A stretch of DNA of 64,000 nt from Embleya scabrispora (lineage in GTDB: Bacteria > Actinomycetota > Actinomycetes > Streptomycetales > Streptomycetaceae): contig NZ_MWQN01000001.1 of assembly GCF_002024165.1 (NCBI RefSeq), positions 248,001 to 312,000 of the forward strand. Reading direction: 5' to 3'. Position 1 is the stretch's first letter; each line of letters starts with the position of its first letter. Below, piece by piece: positions 9,790 through 18,174 of this stretch. Position numbers and translations under genes: made by a program. Below the pieces are notes generated by a model. That model had not been told where the DNA came from and did no database searches. It worked only from the letters and a program-made list of their open reading frames with translations.

Positions 9790-11123
9790 CAGCCCTGCAC
9801 CTCTCGTACCGCTCGCACCAGCGTGTCGATGTCGTCCTTGGAGTGCCGCTCGGTCACGCAGACCAGCAGCGTGCCGGCGTCCAGGCGGACACCGGCGAAG
9901 ATGCCGTGCGCGCGCAGCGCGGTGAGCAGCGCGTCGGCGTCGGCCACCTCGACGGCGAACTCGCGGAAGTGCACACCCTCGGGGTGCAGCACCCGCACGC
10001 CGGGTACGGCGCCGAGTTCGTCCATCGCGTAGCGGGTCCTGGCCAGGACGGTCTCGCCCAGCTCGCGCATGCCCTCCGGGCCCATCAGGGCCAGGTAGAC
10101 GCCGGCGGTGATGCCCCACAGGGAGGCCGCGGTGCCGACCCATTCCTTGCCCTCCTCGCGCAGCGCGAAGGAGGTGCGGTCGTAGAAGACGTCGCCGAAG
10201 CCGTATTCGCCGGGCACCGCGGTGGGCGCGATGCCGAACAGGCGGGAGGGGAACTCGGCGACCAGGCGCGGTTCGTCGCGGGTGGCGATGTAGCCGGCGT
10301 GGCCGCCGCCGTAGCTCTGGTGCATGCCGAGCGACTGGATGTCGCCGCAGACGATGTCCGCGCCGAGCGTCGCGGGCGGGGCGAGCACGCCGAGCGCGAT
10401 CGGGTCGGCGCTCACCACGAGCAACGCACCCTGGGCGTGCGCGAGTTCGGCGATCTCGGCCATCCGGGTCTCGACCACGCCGTACGCGTTGGGGTATTCG
10501 AGGTAGACCGCGGCGACGCTGTCGTCGACGGTGAACGCGGCGGCCTCGCCGGTCTCGGTGACCGGGATCATGGCGATCTCGATGTCGGGCGCGAGGAAGT
10601 CGTGCAGCTTGCTCAGCTTGTCCGCGCCGATCGCGGCGGTGACCAGGACGGTGGAGCGGCCGGTGTAGCGGGCGGCCATGCGCAGCGCGGTGCCGGACGC
10701 CTGGAAGCCGTCGTAGGTGGGGACGTTGACGACGTCCATTTCCAGGAGTTCGGCCATCATGCTGACGTACTCGAAGATCGCCTGGAAGCGGCCGTGGTCC
10801 TCGTACGGCTCGCCCGCGTAGGCGGTCAGGAATTCGCCGCGCGTGTTGACCTCGTCGCACACCGCGGGCACGTGGTGCGGGTAGCAGCCGCCGCCCAGGA
10901 AGCTCAGCACTTCGGTGGTGTCGGTGTTGCGTCCCAGCAACGCGCCCATGTGCCGGACGAGTTCGTGCTCCGAGGTGATCGGCGCGGGCAGGTCGAGCGG
11001 GCGGTTCAGGCGCAGCGCGGCAGGGATGTCGGCGTAGAAGTCCTCGACGGACTCGACCCCGATGGCGGCCAGCATCTCGGCCCGTACGGCCGGCTCGGCG
11101 TTGGGTATATAGGGGTGGGTCAC
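9789..11123 (-). CDS. divergent GcvPA-like subunit
   Basis: A 444-residue homologue of subunit 1 of two-chain glycine decarboxylase. The first half follows the family (FLGGGCYPHHVPAVCDEV, about residues 75-92; QAIFEY; MDVVNVPTYDG). Two diagnostic blocks are changed. The region after FLTAY reads AGEPYEDHGR (103-112) where canonical proteins have TPYQPEISQG. The segment at 325-342 reads GKEWVGTAASLWGITAGV where the family has a REKATSNICTNQAL-like block. I infer altered substrate or partner specificity. The GTG start overlaps the stop of the beta-galactosidase gene by 4 nt. Confidence 0.75.
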   Translation of the reverse strand: MTHPYIPNAEPAVRAEMLAAIGVESVEDFYADIPAALRLNRPLDLPAPITSEHELVRHMGALLGRNTDTTEVLSFLGGGCYPHHVPAVCDEVNTRGEFLTAYAGEPYEDHGRFQAIFEYVSMMAELLEMDVVNVPTYDGFQASGTALRMAARYTGRSTVLVTAAIGADKLSKLHDFLAPDIEIAMIPVTETGEAAAFTVDDSVAAVYLEYPNAYGVVETRMAEIAELAHAQGALLVVSADPIALGVLAPPATLGADIVCGDIQSLGMHQSYGGGHAGYIATRDEPRLVAEFPSRLFGIAPTAVPGEYGFGDVFYDRTSFALREEGKEWVGTAASLWGITAGVYLALMGPEGMRELGETVLARTRYAMDELGAVPGVRVLHPEGVHFREFAVEVADADALLTALRAHGIFAGVRLDAGTLLVCVTERHSKDDIDTLVRAVREVQG

Positions 11124-13108
11124 TTCTCTCCCTCGTGTGCGGTGCGCAGCACCACGGCGTCCCTGGGTCCGATCTCGATCGAGCCGTGCAGGTCGCGCCC
11201 GGTCAGCAGGTCCGTGCCGGGGGCGCGCAGGGTCAGTGCCGCGGTGGTCGTGCCGTGGTTGAGCAGGAACAGGTAGTCGGCGTCGGGGCCGGTTCGCAGC
11301 CCGGCCTCGACGCCGGGGGGCAGGTCGGCGACCGGGCGTATGCCGGCGCGAGTCAGCGCGTCGGTGAGTACGGGAGTGACGTCCTCCAGGGCGCAGCCGA
11401 CGTAGGTGACGCGGTCCAGGCGGGTGATCGCGGGTTGTCCGGCGAGGTCGCCGTCGGCGTATTCGGCGACGGTGGCGGCACCTTCGGTACGGATCCACTC
11501 GGCCCAGCGGGTCGCGGTGCCCGAGGTGCCGTCGGCGTAGCGCACGCCCTGCTCGACGCCGTCGGCCAGCGGCCAGAATTCGTCGACGCGCAGTCCGAGC
11601 AGTTCGCGCAGCGGGCCGGGGGCGCCGCCGGGGTGGATCCGGTCGGCCGCGTCGACCACGCCGCTGAACGGGCCGACGACCAGTTCGCCGGGGTAGGCGC
11701 GCAGGTGGGCCGCGCTCTCCTCGGTGCACAGGTACAGGTTGGGCGCGATCACCAGGCGGTAGTCGGACAGGTCGCGGTCGGGCGGGGTCAGGTCGACGGG
11801 AATGCCGAGCGCGTGCAGCGGTTCGTACCAGGTGCGCATCAGGCGCAGCAGGGCCAGGCGCTTGGTGGGCATCGACTCGGGGGCTTCCAGGCCCCACCAC
11901 GAGTCCCAGTCCAGGACGAGCGCGACGTCGGCGCGGCCGGAGGTGCCGGCGATCTCGGCGAGCTTGCCCAGATCGCCGCCCAGGCGCAGCGTGTCCTGCC
12001 ATCCTCGGGTTTGCACACCGCCGTGCGGCAGGAGCGCGGAGTGGAACTTCTCGGGACCGTAGTGGGCCTGGCGCCATTGGAAGAACATCACGCCGTCGGC
12101 GCCGTGGGCGAGTGCCTGGAGGCTGTCCAGGCGCATCTTGCCGGGCGGCTTGGGCACGTTGACCTCGCGCCAGCTGACCGCGCTCGGCGCCTGTTCGAGC
12201 AGCAGCCACGGGCGCCGCTTGAGCGAGCGCATCAGGTCGTAGCTGAGCGCGATGCCGGTGTGCGAGGTCGGGTCGGCGGGGTCGGGGTAGGCGTCGTCGC
12301 TGACGAAGTCCTCGGCGGCGGCCCACTTCCAGTAGTCCAGGCCGTGCAGGATGCTCATGAAGTTGGTGGTCACCGGGATCTCGGGGGTGACCTCGCGCAG
12401 CACGGCCTTCTCCGCCTCGAAGCACTCCAGGAGCGCGTCGGAGCAAAAGCGCCGCCAGTCGAGCACCTGGGCCGGGTTGATCGGTCCCGGCGCCACGCGC
12501 GGCGGGTTGATCTGGCCGAAGTCGGTGTAGTGCTGGCCCCAGCAGGAGGTGCCCCAGGCGGCGTTGAGGCCGTCGATGTCGGCGTACCGGTCGGTCAGCC
12601 ACCGGCGGAAGTGCCGGGCCGACTCGTCGCAGAAGCACTCCAGCGTGTGGTCCGCGTACTCGTTGCCGATGTGCCACATCGCCAGCGCCGGGTGGCTGCC
12701 GTAACGCTCCGCCATCGCCCGGGCGAGCCGGACGGTGGCCGCGCGGAAGATCGGCGAGCTGGGGCAGTAGCCCTGCCGCGAGCCGAATTCGAGCCGCGTG
12801 CCGTGCGCGTCGACCGGCATCACCTCGGGGTGCTCCCGCACCAGCCAGGGCGGCGGGGTGGCGGTCGCGGTGGCCAGATCGGCGGCGATGCCGTGCTCGT
12901 GCAGCAGGTCGAGCACCCGGTCCAACCAGCCGAAGTCGTACTCCCCGGGCCGGGGTTCCAGACGTGACCAGGAGAAGACCGCGACGGTCGCCATGTTCAC
13001 GCCGGCCTCGACCATCAGCTTGGCGTCCTCGGCCCAGACCTCCTCCGGCCACTGCTCGGGGTTGTAGTCACCTCCGAACAGCAATCCCGGCACTCGCGTC
13101 AACCGCAC
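11120..13108 (-). CDS. GH42 beta-galactosidase
   Basis: A 662-residue cytoplasmic glycoside hydrolase family 42 enzyme. It begins LLFGGDYNPEQWPEEVW, typical of GH42, with acid/base Glu150 in WHIGNEYADH and nucleophile Glu305 in WLLLEQAPSA. The cysteine cluster around CFCDE (about 158) may bind zinc as in other GH42 enzymes. The C-terminal trimerisation and beta domains are present and the length is normal. The GTG start has an AGGAGA-like site (CGGAGA) 6 nt upstream. It is the first gene of the operon and faces the GntR gene across 105 bp. It should remove a beta-galactosyl (or alpha-arabinosyl) group from an imported compound. Confidence 0.9.
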   Translation of the reverse strand: MRLTRVPGLLFGGDYNPEQWPEEVWAEDAKLMVEAGVNMATVAVFSWSRLEPRPGEYDFGWLDRVLDLLHEHGIAADLATATATPPPWLVREHPEVMPVDAHGTRLEFGSRQGYCPSSPIFRAATVRLARAMAERYGSHPALAMWHIGNEYADHTLECFCDESARHFRRWLTDRYADIDGLNAAWGTSCWGQHYTDFGQINPPRVAPGPINPAQVLDWRRFCSDALLECFEAEKAVLREVTPEIPVTTNFMSILHGLDYWKWAAAEDFVSDDAYPDPADPTSHTGIALSYDLMRSLKRRPWLLLEQAPSAVSWREVNVPKPPGKMRLDSLQALAHGADGVMFFQWRQAHYGPEKFHSALLPHGGVQTRGWQDTLRLGGDLGKLAEIAGTSGRADVALVLDWDSWWGLEAPESMPTKRLALLRLMRTWYEPLHALGIPVDLTPPDRDLSDYRLVIAPNLYLCTEESAAHLRAYPGELVVGPFSGVVDAADRIHPGGAPGPLRELLGLRVDEFWPLADGVEQGVRYADGTSGTATRWAEWIRTEGAATVAEYADGDLAGQPAITRLDRVTYVGCALEDVTPVLTDALTRAGIRPVADLPPGVEAGLRTGPDADYLFLLNHGTTTAALTLRAPGTDLLTGRDLHGSIEIGPRDAVVLRTAHEGEK

Positions 13109-13122
13109 GTTGATCTCCGTTC

Positions 13123-13144
13123 ATGTATTCTGTATTCATAATTC
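13123..13144. promoter_or_regulatory. candidate GntR operator in divergent promoter
   Basis: In the short AT-rich gap between the beta-galactosidase and GntR genes, the 17-mer at 13123-13139 has imperfect dyad symmetry of the form ATGnATnCnGnATnCAT. It can also be read as a 7-bp direct repeat TGTATTC (13124-13130, 13131-13137) with a third relaxed copy to 13144. FCD-type GntR proteins bind short AT-rich palindromes. The site lies just upstream of the operon ribosome-binding site, which fits repression. Confidence 0.5.
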
Positions 13145-13213
13145 AAGGTGGCTACGGTGTGACATGTCAAGCACCAGATATCGGCGACGATCGACACGAG
13201 GAGTAACCGACAC

Positions 13214-13870
13214 ATGGGTATCCAGCGGCGACCTCTGCGGGAGCAGATCCGCGAGGAGTTGCTTCTGCGCCTCGACCGGGGCGACTTCGCGGCGGGCAAG
13301 GACATCAACGAGGTGGTGCTCGCCGCCGAGCTGGGCGTGAGCCGCACTCCCCTGCGCGAAGCCCTGATCACCCTCGCCGGCGAAGGTGTCCTGGAGAGCA
13401 ATCAGGGGCGCGGCTTCCGGTTCGCGCCGGTCAGCAGCAAGGAGTTCCGCGAGCTGTGCGAGATCGTCGCGGGCCTGGAGTCACTCGCCCTGGAGCTCTC
13501 CGACCCGGAGGAACTCCGGGAGATGGCACCGGAGTTGCTGCGTCTGGCCCGGGGCTTCCCGGATCCGGTGGCGGAGCAGTCGGAGATCGAGTGGCACGAC
13601 GACGAGTGGCACGACCTGCTGCTCGGCCGGTGCCCGAACGAGCGGCTGCTCGATCTGGTGACCAGCGTGAAGGCGGGAATGCGCCGCTACACCCACCTGA
13701 TCGCGGGCGAGGACACCTTGCTGGAGCGCGAGGCCGAGGAGCACTGCCGGATCGCCGAACACCTGCGCGCCGGCGACGTCCCGGCGGCCACGGCGGCGCT
13801 GCGCGACAACTGGATCAGCGGGATGGAGCGCATGACGAGCCGGATCCCGGCGGCCCCGGGTACGGCCTGA
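13214..13870 (+). CDS. GntR family regulator (FCD domain)
   Basis: A 218-residue transcription factor. The N-terminal winged helix (LREQIREELLLRLDRGDF, then ELGVSRTPLREAL at about residues 37-49) is followed by an all-helical FCD ligand-binding domain with the expected metal-site residues (DDEWHDLLL near 130; EEHCRIAEHL near 178). It is divergent from the nine-gene operon and most likely represses it until a pathway metabolite binds. A GAGGAG site lies 10 nt before the ATG. The effector is unknown; FCD domains typically bind small carboxylic acids. Confidence 0.88.
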   Translation: MGIQRRPLREQIREELLLRLDRGDFAAGKDINEVVLAAELGVSRTPLREALITLAGEGVLESNQGRGFRFAPVSSKEFRELCEIVAGLESLALELSDPEELREMAPELLRLARGFPDPVAEQSEIEWHDDEWHDLLLGRCPNERLLDLVTSVKAGMRRYTHLIAGEDTLLEREAEEHCRIAEHLRAGDVPAATAALRDNWISGMERMTSRIPAAPGTA

Positions 13871-14041
13871 CCGACCCCGCTCCCCCGACGGGCCGCCTCC
13901 GGCCTGGTCGGGGCCGGGCTCGTCGGAGCCGGCCCGCCCGGGGCGGTTCCGCGAAACCCGGCCCGTCCGCACCGACGCCGCCCGCCGCCGTCGGTCGCGT
14001 CGGCATGTCCGGACGCGGCACGAGTACGCGGGCGGACGACG

Positions 14042-14074
14042 ACGCCCCGACGACGGCGGGCGTCGTCGGGGCGT
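14042..14074. terminator. bidirectional hairpin terminator
   Basis: A perfect 14-bp stem (14042-14055 with 14061-14074, loop GCGGG) lies between the convergent GntR gene and the membrane-protein gene ending at 14152. A second short GC hairpin follows near 14100. The rest of 13871-14151 shows no gene. Confidence 0.7.
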
Positions 14075-14151
14075 ACGGAGTATGCGAAGTGCCCGGCGCG
14101 CCGGGCCCGTGGGCCCGGCCGGGAGATCGGCGGTCGCGTGCTACCCCTCGA

Positions 14152-15081
14152 TCACTTCTCCAGGTCCGGGCGCAGCCGCAGGGTCTGCGCCGCGGTCTCG
14201 TCCAGCGTCTTGTCGTTGATCCCGTACACGACGCCCACGGTGTCCGCGTCGGCCCACACGCAGGTCGGCAGCGCCTTGCCGCCGGACTTGATGGTGGTGC
14301 AGCGCAACACGCCGCCCATCGAACCGGCGCCCATCTCGCGGACGGCCCCCAGGTCGGCCGACTTCTCGTCGGCGCCCTCCCGCATGCCGGCGATGATCTG
14401 ATCCATCGTCGTCATCGGCGACTGGCCCGGGGCCGGGTTGGCCATCACCATGACCACCGCGCTCGGCGTGGTCGAGCCCGAGGCGCCGTACGCGGCGACC
14501 TTGGAGCCGGGCCTCGCCCCGTCCCGGAGCGACTTCTGCGCCGGATACGCGTCGTCGCTCATCTTGTTCAGCCCACCCGCCCTGTCGGGCGTGTCCACGG
14601 TGCGCTTGGGCGCCGACGTGGTGCTCGGCGGGCGGGTGGTGGGCAGGTCCGGCGGCGCCGGCGCGGGCGAGGTGGGCCGCGTGGTCGGCGGGCCCGAGGT
14701 CTGCGACGACGAGGTGGGCTTGGCCACCGGGTCCTTGTCGTCGGACGAGAACGCGCCGGTGGCACCCAGCACCGCGACGGTGCCCACGGCGATGACGCCC
14801 ACCACGGCCGCGACGATGATCGCGACCTTGCGCTTGGGCTGCCCGGGCGGCGGCGGGCCGCCGTATCCGGGCCCGTAGCCCCACTGGCCCGGTGGCGGCG
14901 GGGCCCCGTAGGGATGATGGGCGCCGGGCTGCGCCGTGTGCGGCGGGCCGGGTGGGCCGTAGGGGCCACTGTATGGCTGACCGGGAGGCGGCGGCGCCCC
15001 GTACGGACCGGGCGGCGGACCATACGGCCCACCCGGGGGCTGCTGCGGCTGCTCGCCGCCCGGCGATTGCTGAAACGACAC
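14152..15081 (-). CDS. proline-rich single-pass membrane protein
   Basis: A 309-residue protein of unknown function. Residues 1-82 are a Pro/Gly/Tyr-rich low-complexity cytoplasmic tail (repeats such as GPPPGPYGAPPPPG). One transmembrane helix follows (about 86-108, VAIIVAAVVGVIAVGTVAVL). A Ser/Thr/Pro linker then leads to a small extracytoplasmic domain of about 150 residues beginning around KMSDDAYPAQKS, with two cysteines (CTTIKSGGKALPTCVW). This architecture is common in actinobacterial envelope proteins annotated only as hypothetical. It is oriented away from the PQQ-propeller genes across a 261-bp gap. Confidence 0.75.
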   Translation of the reverse strand: MSFQQSPGGEQPQQPPGGPYGPPPGPYGAPPPPGQPYSGPYGPPGPPHTAQPGAHHPYGAPPPPGQWGYGPGYGGPPPPGQPKRKVAIIVAAVVGVIAVGTVAVLGATGAFSSDDKDPVAKPTSSSQTSGPPTTRPTSPAPAPPDLPTTRPPSTTSAPKRTVDTPDRAGGLNKMSDDAYPAQKSLRDGARPGSKVAAYGASGSTTPSAVVMVMANPAPGQSPMTTMDQIIAGMREGADEKSADLGAVREMGAGSMGGVLRCTTIKSGGKALPTCVWADADTVGVVYGINDKTLDETAAQTLRLRPDLEK

Positions 15082-15342
15082 GGATCCACTTCCCCGTTGC
15101 GACTTACGATGCGTCGCCGACTACGGCCGACGACGCCCGGACCACATCCTCTCCCATCACGGCACCGCCGCGACGGGGGCCCGACGCCGGTCCGACGCAC
15201 GTGCGGCCCGGGCGGATCCCTCGGTCGTGGCGGGTCCACCCTCGAACCGGCCCGGATTGTCGGCGGCGGGCGGCCGGGGTCGGTACGGTAATCGACGCGG
15301 CACGGGGTGAACAGGTAACGGGACACGGGGGGCACGATCGTC

Positions 15343-15645
15343 ATGACGCAGTCATCGCCACCGCGGCGACAGGCCGCCGGACCGACGCCGACGCCGTGGG
15401 GCGCGCCGCCGGAGCCCGCTCCGGCCCGCGGGCCGGCCGCACCGCGCAAGCTCCTGGTGATCGTGGTGGGCGTACTGATCACCGCCGCCTCCGCCGCGGT
15501 GATCACCTTCCTCGTGTTGTGGCTGCACAACGTCGGCCAGTCGGTCGGACACGTGGACCGCCGCGACCTCAAGGACCTGCCGGGCCCGCACGAGGTCGGC
15601 CTCGGCGCCCCGGTGATACCCGGCACTTCGGGAGCCGCCGCGTGA
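15343..15645 (+). CDS. small single-pass membrane protein
   Basis: A 100-residue protein with a Pro/Ala-rich N-terminus and one hydrophobic helix (about residues 37-60, LLVIVVGVLITAASAAVITF), then a short polar tail. Its stop overlaps the GTG of the propeller gene (GTGA), so the two are translationally coupled and may form one complex. I do not recognise the family. Confidence 0.7.
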   Translation: MTQSSPPRRQAAGPTPTPWGAPPEPAPARGPAAPRKLLVIVVGVLITAASAAVITFLVLWLHNVGQSVGHVDRRDLKDLPGPHEVGLGAPVIPGTSGAAA

Positions 15646-17612
15646 GCACCCCGCAGAACCCGACCGATCCGCAGGACCCGTGGGACGAGCACCGGCGTGC
15701 CCGAGCGGCCTCGTCCGAGCAACCACCGTTCGCCCCGCCGCAGCCGACCCCGGCCGAACCACCGCCGTTCGCGCCCCCGCAGCCGACACCCTCCGGCCCG
15801 CCGCCGTTCGGGCCGCCCGGATCGAACACGTCGGGCCGCCCCGGCTTCGCCCCACCGCGGTCGACATCCCCGCAGCCGGCCTTGTCGAGCCGCCCCGGCT
15901 TCGCCCCACCCCCGGCACCCGGACCAGCGCAACCACACGGTCAGGCACCTGCGCAGCCGCACGCCCCGGCCCACGGGCACCCGCAGCCGCACGTGCCGCA
16001 TCAGGCGCAGCCGCAGTCGCACACCCGCCCGGCGCCGTATCCCCCTTCCTCCGGCGGCGGCGGTTTCGTCGCGAACCCCAACCTGCCGCTGTACGAGACC
16101 CACCCCCCGGCCGGCCCGCACACCTACCCGCCGCACGGCGGCCCCGGCGGCCCGGCCGGCCCGGGTCCGTTGCCGCCCCACGGCCCCGGCGGCCCCGGCG
16201 GCCCGACACCCCCGTCGTCCCCGATGCCGCTGCAACCGGCGCCCTCGGACCACCACTTCGTCTTCGGCCCGCCGCTCGACCCCACCCGCATCCGGGTGCG
16301 GCGGGATCGCCCGGTCCTGCTCCGCAGCGCGCTCCTGGCCCTGGCCGTGCTCGCGGTGGCCGGCGTCGGCGCGGTGCGGCAGGCGGTCAAGGACGCCAAC
16401 GACTACGACAACTCCGGCCAACACGTCGCGGTCTCCTGGGCGTTGAAGGAGGGCCGGGACGGTCCGAAGCCCCCGGCGAGCGCGGCCAAGGACCCCCGTA
16501 CCCTCGAGGGCACCTGGTTCCAGGGCGACACCGTGGTCCGCTCGGAGCGTGCCCGCGTGGTGGCGTACCGCGTCGACAGCGGGGCCACCGCCTGGGAGAA
16601 GCCGCTTCCGGGCGGCGCCTCGATGTGCGCCGCCGGCGCCGAGACCGACGGGACGATCGCGGTGATCGTCTACGGCGTCGGCACCGCCTGCGACCGCGTC
16701 GCGGGCGTCGACGTCACCTCCGGCACCGAGGTCTGGAGCAAGCCGCGCACCGCCAGGGACACCCCGGCCCAGGAGCGGGTGGCCGTCTCGCACGGCGTGG
16801 CGGTCAGCGGCGACACCGCGTTCCGGATCCGGGACGGCGCCCAGCTCTGGACCGCGAACACCGTGGCGGCCGGCTGCCGGGTCACCGGATTCCGCGGCGG
16901 CGCGGCGCTGGTCGCCAACGGACAGTGCGCCGGCGCCGACACGGTCTGGGCCCTGGACCCCGCCACCGGCAAACCGGCCTGGACACACACCCTGCCCAAG
17001 GGCGGCCCGCCCGGCGCCTCCCCGGTCGTGGCCACCTCCCCGGTCATCGTCAACGAGCCGACCGGCTCGGGCGGCGCGATCCGACCGACGGTGCTGACCG
17101 ATCGCGGCGAGCCCGCGTACCCGATCGACACCGGCAATCCCCTGGTCGGCGACGCCCGCGGCACCGCCCCGCGCCTGCTCGCCGACGAGCGCACCATCTA
17201 CGTGCCCGGCAACAACGGCCGGTCCGTGCACGCCTCGTCCTCCCCCGGCGCCAACCAGATCATCGCGATCGACCGGGCGAGCGGCCGGGTGCGCTGGATC
17301 TCCGAGTTGCCCGCCGCGGTCAAGGTGGTCGGCCTGAGCGTGGACAGCAAGGCCGCCCCGATCGCGGTCGAGCCGGACGGCGCCCTGCGCGTGTGGGTCA
17401 ACGCCCGGGGCAGCAAGCCGCCGCGCCTGGTCCGCTTCGACCCGGACGACGGCCACATCACCGTCCTCGACGAATACCCGCTGCGCCTGGGCGTCTCGCT
17501 CGCGGAGGCGATGCCCAAGCCCTTCGAACACGACGGCCGGCTGTTCCTCGTCGACGAAACCACCACCGGCCTGGGCTACCGCCTGATCGCCGGCGCCCGA
17601 AGAAACACCTGA
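15642..17612 (+). CDS. membrane-anchored PQQ-like beta-propeller protein
   Basis: A 656-residue protein. About 215 residues of Pro/Gln/His-rich low complexity are followed by one transmembrane helix (about 225-245) and an extracytoplasmic eight-blade-type propeller with repeated motifs such as ARVVAYRVDSGATAWEKPL, VAGVDVTSGTEVWSKP and VWALDPATGKPAWTH. These are PQQ/BamB-like repeats, which in actinobacteria more often bind proteins or ligands than PQQ. The GTG start overlaps the upstream stop. A role in envelope sensing or assembly is inference. Confidence 0.8.
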   Translation: MSTPQNPTDPQDPWDEHRRARAASSEQPPFAPPQPTPAEPPPFAPPQPTPSGPPPFGPPGSNTSGRPGFAPPRSTSPQPALSSRPGFAPPPAPGPAQPHGQAPAQPHAPAHGHPQPHVPHQAQPQSHTRPAPYPPSSGGGGFVANPNLPLYETHPPAGPHTYPPHGGPGGPAGPGPLPPHGPGGPGGPTPPSSPMPLQPAPSDHHFVFGPPLDPTRIRVRRDRPVLLRSALLALAVLAVAGVGAVRQAVKDANDYDNSGQHVAVSWALKEGRDGPKPPASAAKDPRTLEGTWFQGDTVVRSERARVVAYRVDSGATAWEKPLPGGASMCAAGAETDGTIAVIVYGVGTACDRVAGVDVTSGTEVWSKPRTARDTPAQERVAVSHGVAVSGDTAFRIRDGAQLWTANTVAAGCRVTGFRGGAALVANGQCAGADTVWALDPATGKPAWTHTLPKGGPPGASPVVATSPVIVNEPTGSGGAIRPTVLTDRGEPAYPIDTGNPLVGDARGTAPRLLADERTIYVPGNNGRSVHASSSPGANQIIAIDRASGRVRWISELPAAVKVVGLSVDSKAAPIAVEPDGALRVWVNARGSKPPRLVRFDPDDGHITVLDEYPLRLGVSLAEAMPKPFEHDGRLFLVDETTTGLGYRLIAGARRNT

Positions 17613-17654
17613 AGCCGACACCCCGGGTTGCGCCGCCGCCTTGGCCGACACCGG

Positions 17655-17845
17655 TCGGGTGCACCCACCACGCCACCCGATGTCTCACCCACACGCGCTG
17701 CGGTGCGCAGGCACCGGGCACGACCCGACTCCGCCGCGCACGCAAGCTGCGGCAACACCTCAGTCGACTCGACCCGGTGCACCCACCGGCCCCACCCGAC
17801 GCCTCACCCACACACGCACTGACGTTCGAAAGCATCGGACACGAC
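17655..17845. repeat. degenerate direct repeat, about 118 bp
   Basis: Two diverged units start near 17657 and 17775. They share GGTGCACCCACC, then a CCACCCGA(T/C)G block, CTCACCCACAC and CACGACCC in the same order at offsets of 118-121 bp. No coding sequence is supported across them. They may be remnants of a duplicated gene end or an intergenic element. Confidence 0.45.
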
Positions 17846-17925
17846 CCACCGGGCCCCGCAGCCAACCGACATCACCACCTCGCGGCGCGTCAGCGCCCCC
17901 GACCCGGGCCGCCCACGCGATCGAC

Positions 17926-18080
17926 GCGCGAAGCGCGGAGAGCGGCGGAGCCGCGGTTGTGTGGGTCGGATGGCCCGGAGCGAAGCGGAGGGACAGCCGA
18001 CCCCGAGCGAGGGGCCGCTTTTTCTCGGAGGAGCGAAGCGGGGGAGAGAAAAAGCGGTGCCTCGCGAGCCGGCGCGAAGC
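17926..18080. repeat. GCGAAGC mini-hairpin cluster with long stem
   Basis: The heptamer GCGAAGC occurs four times in about 150 bp (17928-17934, 17980-17986, 18033-18039, 18074-18080), twice inside a longer GCGCGAAGCGC-type palindrome. A perfect 12-bp inverted repeat (18015-18026 with 18046-18057) encloses the third copy. The whole 17613-18174 interval has no supported gene. It could serve as the terminator of the propeller gene, encode a structured RNA, or be a dispersed palindromic element. Confidence 0.6.
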
Positions 18081-18174
18081 GCCCAACAAAAAGCCCCCGC
18101 CGCCGACACGACACCACCACACCGACCCGCCCACCCCCCGACCCACCCCCCGACCCGACCCCCACCCCCTCACC

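Noticed and set aside
8233-11123. House-keeping glycine cleavage system
   Set aside because: No gcvH or gcvT is present, and the first subunit lacks canonical GcvPA blocks. Known actinobacterial house-keeping GcvP is a single chain.
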